Source: an uncultured Clostridia bacterium
GTDB taxonomy: Bacteria > Bacillota > Clostridia > Oscillospirales > Ruminococcaceae
Assembly (NCBI GenBank): GCA_937906945.1
Contig: CALCUE010000006.1
Location: 9,015 to 73,014, forward strand
DNA length: 64,000 bases
Direction of reading: 5' to 3'
The notes beneath the pieces were generated by a model, which was not told the origin of the DNA, searched no databases, and worked only from the letters and a program-made list of their open reading frames with translations. This document shows positions 14,725 to 23,169 of the stretch, one piece after another (position 1 is the first letter of the stretch; each line of letters opens with the position of its first letter). Both the position numbers and the translations under genes were made by a program.

Positions 14725-15693
14725 ATGTCGAATTATAAAAACACAACCTGTCCCTATTGCGGAAAGCCGTTTACCGAAAGCGACGACGTCGTCGTCTGCC
14801 CCGATTGCGGCACGCCCCATCATCGGAACTGCTATAAAGAGGCCGGCCATTGTGCCAACGAGGAAAAACACGGTGCTTTTGAATGGGGCACCGCCGCTCC
14901 GTCCGCTCCGAAAACGGAACCGAAAGCCTCCGGCTTTGTGATCTGCCCCAACTGCGGCGGCGAAAATTCTGCCGAGAACCGCTATTGCCGTTTCTGCGGT
15001 TCCCCGATGGCTTCCCGCTCCGAATCCTCTCCGGAGGAGACTTTTTATCAGGAGCGTCGCCGGATCGTCGTCGAAAACCTCGATAACGCCGATTTTAACG
15101 GTGCCACCGCGCCGGAAGTCGCCCAGGTCGTCGGGACGAACCTTGAATATTTCCTGCTTCGTTTTCTCGGCTTTTCCAAAGGCCGCAAATTTGACACCAA
15201 CTTCTGCGCGTTCTTTTTCTCCTATCTCTATCTGTTCTATCGGAAAATGTACGGTTGGGGCGCCGCCGTCATGGCCGCCACTCTGATCCTTCAGATCCCG
15301 GCTACCTTACTTGATTTTCAGAGTTTACAGGAAGCCTATATAGACGCCGGCCTTCTGACGCAGTTTATCTGGCAGGTTCCCCATCTGGATACTTTGCTGG
15401 TTTTAGCGACGGTGGGAAGCATCCTCATCTGGTTCATCCGTGTCGGTCTGTTTCTCTTCGCCAATCGTCTTTATTACCACCACGTCACCGCCATCGCTAG
15501 GGGCATCCGTGACGGTCTGAAAGAACAAGGCACCTATTCCGACGGGCTTTTCTCCCAACTGGCTCGTAAAAAAGGCGGCACGACCATGATTCCCATCGTG
15601 CTCATTCTGGCGTGCTCCGTGCTCATCGGCGTATTCCTCGCCTTCTTTACCATGTCGTCCCCCATTTTTGTTTTTCCCACAATACCTCGATAA
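14725..15693 (+). CDS. Zinc-ribbon/RING-like membrane protein (Prok-RING plus DUF2628-like)
   Basis: 322 residues. Residues 5-45 carry a treble-clef set of cysteines and histidines (CPYCGKPF, VVCPDCGTPHHRNCY) of the prokaryotic RING type. Residues about 72-92 hold a second zinc ribbon (ICPNCGGENSAENRYCRFCG). After a linker, three or four hydrophobic segments follow (about 180-205, 225-250, 285-310), with the FDTNFCAFFFSYLYLFYRKM motif of DUF2628-like proteins. Topology suggests a cytosolic zinc domain on a membrane anchor. Function is unknown; a sensor or quality-control role is speculation. Own promoter and terminator. Confidence 0.8.
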   Translation: MSNYKNTTCPYCGKPFTESDDVVVCPDCGTPHHRNCYKEAGHCANEEKHGAFEWGTAAPSAPKTEPKASGFVICPNCGGENSAENRYCRFCGSPMASRSESSPEETFYQERRRIVVENLDNADFNGATAPEVAQVVGTNLEYFLLRFLGFSKGRKFDTNFCAFFFSYLYLFYRKMYGWGAAVMAATLILQIPATLLDFQSLQEAYIDAGLLTQFIWQVPHLDTLLVLATVGSILIWFIRVGLFLFANRLYYHHVTAIARGIRDGLKEQGTYSDGLFSQLARKKGGTTMIPIVLILACSVLIGVFLAFFTMSSPIFVFPTIPR

Positions 15694-15706
15694 ATCATAT
15701 TTTTAA

Positions 15707-15739
15707 CAAAAAAGCGTTCCCATCCAGGAACGCTTTTTT
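15707..15739 (+). terminator. Terminator after the zinc-ribbon membrane protein
   Basis: AAAAAAGCGTTCC pairs with GGAACGCTTTTTT around a short loop. Confidence 0.87.
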
Positions 15740-15752
15740 GTCGCCTTCAAAA

Positions 15753-15780
15753 ATAGTTTCCGACCTTTCCGCATAGCTTA
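15753..15780 (+). promoter_or_regulatory. Candidate mother-cell sigma (SigE/SigK) promoter of the deacetylase
   Basis: ATA (15753-15755), 16 bases, then CATAGCTTA (15772-15780). The pair fits the -35 ATA and -10 CATA elements of sporulation sigma factor E, and the second also fits SigK CATAnnnTA. There is no SigA-like promoter in the 70-base gap after the preceding terminator. Confidence 0.4.
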
Positions 15781-15808
15781 TAGAAAAAGCCCTGAGGAGG
15801 TCGATCTG

Positions 15809-16543
15809 TTGTTCCTTTTCCGAAAAAAGTACCGTTTGTATCGGCTTAGAATTCCCGTTCTTTCGGCGTTCTGCGGCCTTTTGGCCGCCTTTTGCCTTTC
15901 TCTTCCCGTTCTGGCCGGAGAAAAAACAGAAAAAATCGTCTGTTTCACCTTTGACGACGGTCCCTCCGTCGTCACGGAGGACGTTCTGCGGATTTTGGAA
16001 GAAGAAGACGTTCCCGCCACCTTCTTTGTTATTGGTCCAAACGGAGAACGCACCAACGAGCGCCTTTTGTCCCTTGTCGAAGCCGGTCACGAGATCGGCC
16101 TTCACAGCTGGTGCCACGATTACGATAAGATCTACGCCTCCGCCGACGCCTATTTTGATGACCTTGAAACAGAAAAGGAATGGATCGAAAACGTCACCGA
16201 AATTTCTCCCACTCTGGTCCGTCTGCCCGGAGGAAGCACCAACCGCCATGCCGATCCCGCCGTTCTTTCCGCCATCCAAAAAGGTCTTTCCAAAAGAGAT
16301 CTTTCCTGTTTTGACTGGAACGCCGACGGAAAGGACAGTCTTTTCCCCTCCATCAGCGCTTATGAGATCGAGCAGAACGTTCTCCGTGACGCCGAGGGAA
16401 AAAACGTTGTCGTCGTGCTTCTTCACGACAGCAGCACCCGGAAAACAACGCCTATGGCTCTTTCCCTTCTCATCGCCGACTTTCGGGAAAAAGGGTACCG
16501 TTTCGGTCGCCTTTCGGAACTGACAAAACCGGTCCGCTTCTGA
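15809..16543 (+). CDS. Secreted polysaccharide deacetylase (NodB family)
   Basis: 244 residues from a TTG at 15809 with GAGGAGG eight bases upstream. A signal peptide or anchor spans about 10-36 (IPVLSAFCGLLAAFCLSLPV, AGA-like end). The NodB domain shows motif 1 TFDDGPS with the metal Asp pair (about 47-53), motif 2 HEIGLHSWCH (His metal ligands), motif 3 VRLPGGS and motif 5 VVVLLHDSS with the catalytic His. It probably removes N-acetyl or related acyl groups from peptidoglycan outside the membrane; PdaA/PdaB relatives act in spore cortex formation. The upstream sporulation-like promoter fits that role. Confidence 0.88.
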   Translation: MFLFRKKYRLYRLRIPVLSAFCGLLAAFCLSLPVLAGEKTEKIVCFTFDDGPSVVTEDVLRILEEEDVPATFFVIGPNGERTNERLLSLVEAGHEIGLHSWCHDYDKIYASADAYFDDLETEKEWIENVTEISPTLVRLPGGSTNRHADPAVLSAIQKGLSKRDLSCFDWNADGKDSLFPSISAYEIEQNVLRDAEGKNVVVVLLHDSSTRKTTPMALSLLIADFREKGYRFGRLSELTKPVRF

Positions 16544-16703
16544 AAATTCCCATAAAAAAGGGTACCCAAAAGGGCACCCCAACAGGTTTTATTGTATCAC
16601 TTTCCGTTTTTATTTGCAAGACCTCCCCTGAAATTTCGTAGAGTCGCATAAGAAGCAGCGGTCAATTCTGTATAATTATTCCGTAGAATTCCCCACCGGC
16701 CCG

Positions 16704-16712
16704 TGCTATAAT
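16704..16712 (+). promoter_or_regulatory. Extended -10 promoter of hpf
   Basis: TGCTATAAT, a perfect extended -10 element, 55 bases before hpf; the -35 region is poor. The 224-base gap between the deacetylase and hpf holds nothing else I recognise beyond a short imperfect GGGTACCC/GGGCACCC inverted repeat at about 16560-16580. Confidence 0.6.
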
Positions 16713-16767
16713 AAAGGCGAAAAGAAAGGGAACTTTCTTTTTTATATAAAACAAAGGGGGCACCACC

Positions 16768-17286
16768 ATGAACATCAGCATTCTTTCCAAAAACACCGCC
16801 GTCCGTGATCTTTTCAAGGAGCGCTGTGAGAAAAAGCTCACCAAGCTCGACAAGTTTTTCGATGACGATGCCAAAGCTGTTGTTACCGTCAGCAATCAGA
16901 ACGGAAATGAGACCGTCGAAGTGACCATTTCCGCCGGTGGTATGTTCTTCCGCGCTGAAAGAACCACCGCCGACCGGATGGATTCCCTTGAGGCCGTCGT
17001 CGATGCCCTGACCAAGCAGATCATTCACAACAAGACCAAATTGGAGCGCCGGTTCCAGACCGGTAAGTTCCAGCAGTCCTTCGATGAGTCCATCGAACCG
17101 GAACAGTACGGCATCGTCCGCACCAAGAAATTCCACGTCAACCAGATGGACGTCCAGGAGGCTATTCTCCAGATGAACATGCTCGGCCACAGCTTCTTCC
17201 TTTTCCGCAACCCGGATACGGACGAGATCAACGTCGTCTATCGCCGCAACGATGAAAATTACGGTGTTCTGATCCCGGAAGAGTAA
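16768..17286 (+). CDS. hpf: Long-form ribosome hibernation promoting factor
   Basis: 172 residues. The N-terminal domain (1-100) has the HPF/RaiA fold: MNISILSKNTAVRDLFKERC, KLTKLDKFFDDD, then VEVTISAGGMFFRAERTTAD and SLEAVVDALTKQI. The C-terminal dimerisation domain (about 115-172) reads YGIVRTKKFHVNQMDVQEAI, LGHSFFLFRNPDTDEINVVY and NYGVLIPEE. Long HPF joins two 70S ribosomes into inactive 100S particles in stationary phase. Single-gene unit with its own promoter and terminator. Confidence 0.97.
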   Translation: MNISILSKNTAVRDLFKERCEKKLTKLDKFFDDDAKAVVTVSNQNGNETVEVTISAGGMFFRAERTTADRMDSLEAVVDALTKQIIHNKTKLERRFQTGKFQQSFDESIEPEQYGIVRTKKFHVNQMDVQEAILQMNMLGHSFFLFRNPDTDEINVVYRRNDENYGVLIPEE

Positions 17287-17352
17287 TGCGCCGCAGGCGG
17301 CTTCAACGCCTTTTATATAGAGTAAGCGCCGTCAACGAACCAACCAAAGAGT

Positions 17353-17390
17353 AAAAAAGCGGGACCCGCGAAAGGCGGGTCCCGCTTTTT
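17353..17390 (+). terminator. Terminator of hpf
   Basis: AAAAAGCGGGACCCGC pairs with GCGGGTCCCGCTTTTT around GAAAG; very strong stem with a T tail. Confidence 0.92.
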
Positions 17391-17412
17391 CTGTTCCTTT
17401 TTGGGAAAATTC

Positions 17413-17441
17413 TTGTATTATAAAACAAAATATGGTATAGT
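17413..17441 (+). promoter_or_regulatory. Promoter of the trpS operon
   Basis: TTGTAT (17413-17418), 17 bases, TATAGT (17436-17441). The leader of about 65 bases is too short for a T-box. Confidence 0.55.
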
Positions 17442-17509
17442 TAATGTGTATATTTATATGTTCCGGTTTTTCCGGTTCTGCGATTTTAACTATTCGGAGG
17501 TCTTACTTT

Positions 17510-18550
17510 ATGGAAAACACACCGAACACCGAACTTGTCGGCGCACAGCCCGAACGCAAAAAAAGAATTTTCAGCGGTATCCAGCCCACCGGCGTTTTCA
17601 CGCTGGGCAACTACCTTGGGGCCGTCCGCAACTGGTCCAAACTCCAGGACGATTTTGACTGCATCTATTCCATCGTCAATATGCACGCCATCACCGTCCG
17701 GCAGGATCCTGCCGAACTCAAAAAGCGCACGCTGGAATCCTATGCCCTGGCGATGGCCTGCGGCATCGACCCGGAAAAGAGCATTCTTTTCATCCAAAGC
17801 CAGGTGCCCGCTCACGCCGAAGCCAACTGGATCCTCGGCTGCAACACCCAGTTCGGAGAGCTTTCCCGGATGACCCAGTTCAAGGATAAATCCGCCAAGC
17901 ACGCCGATAACATCAACGCCGGTCTTTTCACCTATCCCGTGCTCATGGCCGGTGACATCCTGCTCTATCAGGCGGACGTCGTGCCGGTCGGCATCGACCA
18001 GAAACAGCACCTGGAACTGGCCCGTGACATTGCCGAGCGGTTCAACAGCCTTTACGGAAAGACCTTCACCGTACCGGAGCCCTATATTGCCTCAGCGGCA
18101 GGCGGCTGCAAGATCATGAGTCTTACCGACCCCACCAAGAAAATGAGCAAGTCCGACGAGAACCCCAAATCCTGCGTGCTCATTCTGGACGACCCCGGCG
18201 TCATCGTCAAAAAGTTCAAATCCGCCGTCACCGATTCCGATATGGAAGTCTGCTACCGGGAAGGAAAAGACGGTATCAATAACCTCATGACCATCTATTC
18301 CGCCGTCACCGGTCTCTCCTTTGAGCAGATTGAGCACGACTTTTACGGCAAGGGCTACGGCGATTTCAAAAAAGCCGTCGGCGAGGCTGTTGCCGAGCAT
18401 CTGGCTCCTGTCCGTGAAAACTACAACCGTTATATGAGCGATAAAGCCTATCTGGAAGAGTGCTATCGCAAAGGCGCGGAGCAGGCGGAGCGGATCGCCG
18501 AGCGTACCATCGCCAAAATGTACAAAAAAGTCGGTTTTCTTCCGCTTTGA
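17510..18550 (+). CDS. trpS: Tryptophanyl-tRNA synthetase
   Basis: 346 residues from ATG 17510 with GGAGG upstream; the frame is open 22 codons further but without a site. Class I synthetase: the HIGH-equivalent is GVFTLGNYLGAV (about 29-40), the KMSKS loop is DPTKKMSKSDENP (about 204-216), and MAGDILLYQADVVPVGIDQK binds the substrate. It charges tRNA-Trp. The N-terminus (1-20) is a few residues longer than in B. subtilis. First gene of an operon with ymdB (15-base gap) and a solute-binding lipoprotein. Confidence 0.97.
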   Translation: MENTPNTELVGAQPERKKRIFSGIQPTGVFTLGNYLGAVRNWSKLQDDFDCIYSIVNMHAITVRQDPAELKKRTLESYALAMACGIDPEKSILFIQSQVPAHAEANWILGCNTQFGELSRMTQFKDKSAKHADNINAGLFTYPVLMAGDILLYQADVVPVGIDQKQHLELARDIAERFNSLYGKTFTVPEPYIASAAGGCKIMSLTDPTKKMSKSDENPKSCVLILDDPGVIVKKFKSAVTDSDMEVCYREGKDGINNLMTIYSAVTGLSFEQIEHDFYGKGYGDFKKAVGEAVAEHLAPVRENYNRYMSDKAYLEECYRKGAEQAERIAERTIAKMYKKVGFLPL

Positions 18551-18565
18551 TGAAAGGAAAACACC

Positions 18566-19336
18566 ATGCGGATCTTATGCTTCGGTGACGTCGTCGGCAA
18601 TGCCGGCGTCGATGCCCTCTGTAAAAAGCTTCCGGAACTCAAAAAGCGCTATCAGCCCGATCTGGTGATCGCCAACGGCGAAAACGCCGGCGACAACATC
18701 ACCGTCAACGCCCGCAACGCCGAGACCCTTCTCTACGCCGGTGTGGACGTGCTCACCGGCGGGAACCATTCCCTCCGAAGTCGTGACATGACCGAACTTT
18801 ATGAACGGGAATGCGGCGTTCTTCGTCCGGAAAACCTGCACCCGGATGCCCCCGGTGTCGGCGTTTTCCGTTTTGACGGCGGAAAATATTCCGCCACCGT
18901 TGTGAACCTTATCGGCAACGCCTTTCTGGATATGGCGTTTGAAAGCCCGTTTCTGTCCGCCGACAAAATTCTGAAAAAAGCGGACAAAGGACCCGTTATC
19001 GTCGATTTTCACGCCGAAGCCACCAGCGAAAAAATCGCTCTCGGCAAATACCTCGACGGACGTGTCTCCCTTGTTTTCGGCACTCACACCCACGTTCCCA
19101 CCGCCGACGAAGAGATCCTGCCCGGCGGCACCGCCTATATCACCGATATCGGCATGTGCGGTCCTGTGGATTCCGTGCTTGGCGCTAAAACCGAAAGCTC
19201 GCTCCATTTTCTCATCACCCATCTTCGCTCCGGGATCGAGGTCGCCAAAGGCCCCTGCAAAGTGCAGGGGATCTTCGTCGAACTGGACGACAAAACCGGA
19301 AAGGCGCTTTCCATCGAGCGCTTCGATCTCCGCTAA
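18566..19336 (+). CDS. ymdB: YmdB-family metallophosphoesterase (TIGR00282)
   Basis: 256 residues. The dinuclear metal site is clear: ILCFGDVVGNAG (residues 3-14), ANGENAGDN (36-44), TGGNHS (about 65-70), VDFHAEATSEK (about 151) and GTHTHVPTADEE (about 178). The family is a phosphodiesterase active on cyclic nucleotides that influences biofilm and motility decisions in B. subtilis. Here the GNH motif is followed by SLRS rather than the usual I/V-W-D/N. RBS is AAAGGAA, 15 bases after trpS. Confidence 0.94.
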   Translation: MRILCFGDVVGNAGVDALCKKLPELKKRYQPDLVIANGENAGDNITVNARNAETLLYAGVDVLTGGNHSLRSRDMTELYERECGVLRPENLHPDAPGVGVFRFDGGKYSATVVNLIGNAFLDMAFESPFLSADKILKKADKGPVIVDFHAEATSEKIALGKYLDGRVSLVFGTHTHVPTADEEILPGGTAYITDIGMCGPVDSVLGAKTESSLHFLITHLRSGIEVAKGPCKVQGIFVELDDKTGKALSIERFDLR

Positions 19337-19350
19337 CGGGAGTCCCCTTT

Positions 19351-20880
19351 ATGAAAAAAACTGCGTTTCTTTCCCTTTTTCTTGCTATTGTCCTTTTGTT
19401 TTCCGCCTGCGGCGTTGTTCCGGAAAATCCCGGCGACCCGGAAAACGACCCCACCGTCGAAGAACCCGGCGTTCCGGAAAGCGAGGAACCTTTCTCTCTC
19501 CGGATCCCCTTCGATTTTGAGGAAGGCTTCGCGCCTTACGCGGCCAAAAGCAAGCAAAACCGCTACGTCTGCGGTCTTCTCTATCGTTCCATGGTGCGTC
19601 TTACTTCCTCGTACCGCTATGAACCTGACCTTCTGTCCTCCATCACGACAGAGGACAACGTCACGTGGTATCTCTACCTCGACGACGGTCTTACCTTCCC
19701 CGACGGCACCGAATTCACCGCCTACGACCTCAAATATTCCATCCAGCAGGCCATGGACGAGGGAAGCTATTACGCCGATTCGCTCGGCGTCATCCAATCG
19801 GTCTCCGTTGTCAACGCCACCTGCTGCCGGGTCGTCCTCCATTACGCGGACAAGGCTTTTCCCAATCTGCTGACTTTCCCGGTCATTTCCTATGAAACGA
19901 TCCGGAACCCGCTCTTTTTCCCGGACCGGTACGTTCTGGCCGATGACGGCGTTTCTTTGCTCAGTACGGTGGAGGGAACCGCGCCGACCATCCAACTGGT
20001 CTCCAGCGAGGACCCCGACCTTCTGGTCTATGAAATGCGCATGGGGCGCTATGACTGCGTCTATTGCCGGGATCCTCTCAGCCTCGGGACTTCGTCCGTC
20101 GGCGCGCTGAGCGGTCTTCAATCCAACCGCCTGGTTTATCTCGGCTTCAACAACGGCGCGCCTTTTCCCTATTACGCCGCTTTCCGGAAAGCCGTTTCCG
20201 CCGCCATCGACTATGAATACCTGTCCACCTATGTTTATAACCACTTTGCCTCGGAACCGAAAGGCATTTTCAACCCCGATTTCTACGAAGTGACCTATAC
20301 CGCCAAGCGAAGCCTTGACGTCATGTCCGCCAACCTTCTTCTTGATGACATGGGGCTCACCAACCGGGACAGCGAAAATTACCGGACCAACAGCCGCGGT
20401 AAGCGGATCAGTCTTTCCCTGATCGTCTGCAACGAAAGCTCCGTCAAAGTGGCCGCCGCCAACGCCGTCGCCGAAATGCTCCGGGAGATCGGCGTGGAAG
20501 TCATTGTCACGTCCCTTCCCTATAATTCTTTCCTCTCGGCTTTGGAAAAAGGCGGCTACGACCTCTATCTGGCCGAAGTGAGGATCGGTGCCGATATGGA
20601 CTTTTCCCGTCTGTTGACGCCGTGGAATTACGTCTTGCCGGATGTGGAATACATCAGCTACGGAATGAACAACTACGAGGGACTGTATCTCCAATGGCTC
20701 GGCTATATGGCCGGAACCGTCACCGCGACGGAATGGAACCGCGCTTTCGCGGAGGTCTCGCCTTTTGTCCCGCTCTGCTATGCCAAAAGCAGCGTCATTT
20801 TTTCCCGTGACCTGCCCTTTGCCTTCGGCGGGACCGATTTTGATATGTTTTATGATATTTTAAATTGGAAAACGGAATAA
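19351..20880 (+). CDS. Extracellular solute-binding lipoprotein, family 5 (oligopeptide/nickel type)
   Basis: 509 residues. A lipoprotein signal MKKTAFLSLFLAIVLLFSAC places the acylated Cys at residue 20, followed by a Pro/Glu-rich tether to about 48. The SBP_bac_5 fold follows: YEPDLLSSITTEDNVTWYLY, LDDGLTFPDGTEFTAYDLKY (the family signature), FRKAVSAAIDYEYL, and LLDDMGLTNRD near a sugar/peptide-binding lobe. It would bind a peptide or similar solute outside the membrane for an ABC importer. No permease or ATPase gene is adjacent; it ends the trpS-ymdB operon. Ligand unknown. Confidence 0.88.
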   Translation: MKKTAFLSLFLAIVLLFSACGVVPENPGDPENDPTVEEPGVPESEEPFSLRIPFDFEEGFAPYAAKSKQNRYVCGLLYRSMVRLTSSYRYEPDLLSSITTEDNVTWYLYLDDGLTFPDGTEFTAYDLKYSIQQAMDEGSYYADSLGVIQSVSVVNATCCRVVLHYADKAFPNLLTFPVISYETIRNPLFFPDRYVLADDGVSLLSTVEGTAPTIQLVSSEDPDLLVYEMRMGRYDCVYCRDPLSLGTSSVGALSGLQSNRLVYLGFNNGAPFPYYAAFRKAVSAAIDYEYLSTYVYNHFASEPKGIFNPDFYEVTYTAKRSLDVMSANLLLDDMGLTNRDSENYRTNSRGKRISLSLIVCNESSVKVAAANAVAEMLREIGVEVIVTSLPYNSFLSALEKGGYDLYLAEVRIGADMDFSRLLTPWNYVLPDVEYISYGMNNYEGLYLQWLGYMAGTVTATEWNRAFAEVSPFVPLCYAKSSVIFSRDLPFAFGGTDFDMFYDILNWKTE

Positions 20881-20994
20881 TTTTTCCCGATTTTTTTGTT
20901 TTTTCTCTTTTCCGAAAGGATAAACTATGATATAATAAATTTTTGTATGATAGATTTGCCCTTTTGACAACATTTTTTGTGGGAGTTGGTTTTT

Positions 20995-22608
20995 TTGATC
21001 ACTGGCAAACAGCTGCGGGATGCCTTTATCTCCGGCGCCAATTATTTGGCAAACAAGAAAAAAGAAGTGGACGCCCTGAACGTGTTTCCCGTCCCGGACG
21101 GCGACACCGGTACCAATATGTCCATGACCGCCGGAAACGGCGTTGTGGAGCTTTCCAAACTCGGCGACGAAACCACCGTCGAGGAAGTCAGCAAAGTGGC
21201 TTCCGGCGCGTTCCTTCGCGGAGCGAGAGGAAATTCCGGCGTTATCCTTTCCCTTCTTTTCCGCGGCTTTGCCAAAGGATTGAAAGGAAAAGAGACCGCC
21301 GACGGCAAGGACATCGCCGAGGCCTTTTCTCTCGGCGTCGAGGCCGCCTATAAGAAAGTGATGAAGCCCACCGAAGGGACCATTCTCACCGTCTCCCGCT
21401 GTGCCGCCGAAAAAGCGATGGACATCATGAAATACGATGATTCCGTCACCGCCGTCTTCTATGGAATGCTGACCCAGGGGCAGAAAACGCTGGAACAGAC
21501 CCCGGAAATGTTGCCGATCCTCAAAAAGAGCGGCGTCGTTGACGCCGGCGGCCAGGGTCTTGTCTATATGATGGAAGGTATGTGGGAATATCTTACCAAA
21601 GGCGCCATCGTCGAAGCCAAAGACAGCGAAGAAAAAGAGGACGATTTTTCCGACGTCACCTACTGCGTCGAGATCGAACTCAAAAAAGCGCCGTCCAAGG
21701 ACGCCGCCGGTCTTGAAAAAGAGCTTTCCGCCCTCGGCGAACTGCTCCTTCTTGAAGAAGAAAACGACACAGTCCGTTTCCACCTTCACACCGCCGAACC
21801 GGACAAAGCCATGAGCGAAGCCCTTTCCCTCGGCGTTCTGACCACCACCAAAGTGGAAAACACCGCTCTCCAACACACTTCCCTGTTCGGTGAAAAGAAG
21901 GCCGAAAAGGCGTCGGACCCTTTTCCCTATGCCCCGGTTGACGCTGAAAACGCCTACGGCTTCGTCGCCGTCTGCGCCGGTGAGGGGCTGACCGCTGTCT
22001 TTAAGGACCTCGGCTGCGACCGGATCGTTTCCGGCGGCCAGACCATGAACCCTTCCACCGAGGATATTCTCGCCGCGGTCCAGTCCGTTCCGGCGAAAAC
22101 CGTTTTCGTGCTTCCGAACAATAAAAATATCATCATGGCGGCCACACAGGCCGCTGAAATCGCCGACCGCACCGTGCTCGTCATTCCGAGCCGCACGGTG
22201 CCGCAGGGCATTTCCGCTCTCATCGCCTACGATCCCGACGCTTCCGCCGCCGCTAACACCGAAGCGATGACCGACGCTCTCTCCGCCGTCACCACCGGTC
22301 AGGTCACTTTCGCCGCCCGGGATTCCGACTTTGACGGTCATAAGATCAAAGAGGGCGAACTGCTTGCCATGAAAGAGGGCAAGATGATCTATACCGGCAA
22401 GGATATGGATACCATCTGCGGCCGCCTTGCCAAAGCCCTTGTCACCAAGGAGACCTCCGTCGTCACCATCTACTACGGCGCCGACATCACCGAGGAACAG
22501 GCCGAAGCCATCCGGGAGATCATTGCCGGAAAGCTTCCGTCCAGCATCGACGTCTCCGTCATCTACGGCGGTCAGCCGGTCTATTATTTCATCATCAGCG
22601 CGGAATAA
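20995..22608 (+). CDS. DAK2-domain protein, FakA-like fatty acid kinase
   Basis: 537 residues from a TTG at 20995 with GGGAG nine bases upstream; a frame extension to 20977 starts with another TTG and has no site. The DAK2 kinase domain (about 1-200) shows LNVFPVPDGDTGTNMSMT (metal/ATP site) and FLRGARGNSGVILSLLFRGF. The C-terminal region (about 310-537) is the FakA-type DUF1949/DegV-like part (VLPNNKNIIMAATQAAEI, VVTIYYGADITEEQAEAIRE). FakA phosphorylates fatty acids delivered by FakB (DegV) proteins. The usual Asp23-family gene upstream is absent. An extended -10 (TGATATAAT, 20928-20936) lies about 60 bases upstream. Confidence 0.9.
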   Translation: MITGKQLRDAFISGANYLANKKKEVDALNVFPVPDGDTGTNMSMTAGNGVVELSKLGDETTVEEVSKVASGAFLRGARGNSGVILSLLFRGFAKGLKGKETADGKDIAEAFSLGVEAAYKKVMKPTEGTILTVSRCAAEKAMDIMKYDDSVTAVFYGMLTQGQKTLEQTPEMLPILKKSGVVDAGGQGLVYMMEGMWEYLTKGAIVEAKDSEEKEDDFSDVTYCVEIELKKAPSKDAAGLEKELSALGELLLLEEENDTVRFHLHTAEPDKAMSEALSLGVLTTTKVENTALQHTSLFGEKKAEKASDPFPYAPVDAENAYGFVAVCAGEGLTAVFKDLGCDRIVSGGQTMNPSTEDILAAVQSVPAKTVFVLPNNKNIIMAATQAAEIADRTVLVIPSRTVPQGISALIAYDPDASAAANTEAMTDALSAVTTGQVTFAARDSDFDGHKIKEGELLAMKEGKMIYTGKDMDTICGRLAKALVTKETSVVTIYYGADITEEQAEAIREIIAGKLPSSIDVSVIYGGQPVYYFIISAE

Positions 22609-22611
22609 CGC

Positions 22612-22645
22612 AAAAGCCGGTCGCTTCAAAAAGCGACCGGCTTTT
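22612..22645. terminator. Shared terminator between fakA-like and Nudix genes
   Basis: AAAAGCCGGTCGCTT pairs with AAGCGACCGGCTTTT around CAAA, with T runs at both ends; serves both convergent genes. Confidence 0.9.
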
Positions 22646-22646
22646 T

Positions 22647-23096
22647 TTATTTTATGGAAACTTTCCAGTTTCCGTCTTCCACGATATACTGAAACTCCGA
22701 AAGCTCCGGCGAATTCATCACCCGCAAAAGCTCCTCAAAATCCGCGACGGTCCCGACTTCGGAAAGACGCTCATAAGGGATCCATTCCATCGTTCCCTCC
22801 TCCGAGGAAACCAGTTCGCCCTCATATTTCTCGGCTTTGAAGAGAAGCACGACGTACCGCCCGTTTTCAATGGGAAACTGCTTGACGCCGACCAAACGCG
22901 GATCGTGAACGGTAAGGCCCGTTTCCTCCTTCATCTCCCGAAGAACGGCGTCCACAAAGGATTCGCCCGGCTCCACGTGTCCGCCGGGCAGCGTATAACC
23001 CTTCCAGTCCTTTTTGACCCGGTTCTGGAGCAAAAGCCGGTTTCCGTCCGTCAGAAGACAGAGGACCGTCAGTTCCACGTTTTCCGTCCGTCCCAA
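22647..23096 (-). CDS. Nudix hydrolase (8-oxo-dGTP diphosphatase-like)
   Basis: 149 residues from a TTG at 23094-23096 with AGGGGAG upstream. The Nudix box is complete: GGHVEPGESFVDAVLREMKE followed by ETGL (about 38-60), preceded by DWKGYTLPGG. The order ELTVLCLLTDGNRLLLQNRV resembles MutT/8-oxo-dGTP diphosphatases of Firmicutes; cleavage of a nucleoside diphosphate derivative is expected but substrate is not certain. Confidence 0.92.
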   Translation of the reverse strand: MGRTENVELTVLCLLTDGNRLLLQNRVKKDWKGYTLPGGHVEPGESFVDAVLREMKEETGLTVHDPRLVGVKQFPIENGRYVVLLFKAEKYEGELVSSEEGTMEWIPYERLSEVGTVADFEELLRVMNSPELSEFQYIVEDGNWKVSIK

Positions 23097-23116
23097 GGTT
23101 TTCTCCCCTCTCTTAT

Positions 23117-23169
23117 GAAAAAGCCCGCCATGACGCTTTTTTTGAAAGTTGTCACCGCGGGCCGTTTTT
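23117..23169 (-). terminator. Terminator after the fabD-like gene
   Basis: GCCCGCCATGAC (23123-23134) pairs with GTCACCGCGGGC (23151-23162) apart from a two-base internal loop; the minus-strand side ends in TTTTT. Confidence 0.65.

Noticed and set aside
16558..16585. GGGTACCC/GGGCACCC inverted repeat after the deacetylase as its terminator
   Set aside because: The stem has a mismatch and no T run on the plus strand; kept only as a remark under the hpf promoter.
17442..17509. T-box leader before trpS
   Set aside because: Only about 65 bases separate promoter and start codon; no T-box sequence or antiterminator could be found. The same holds for proS.
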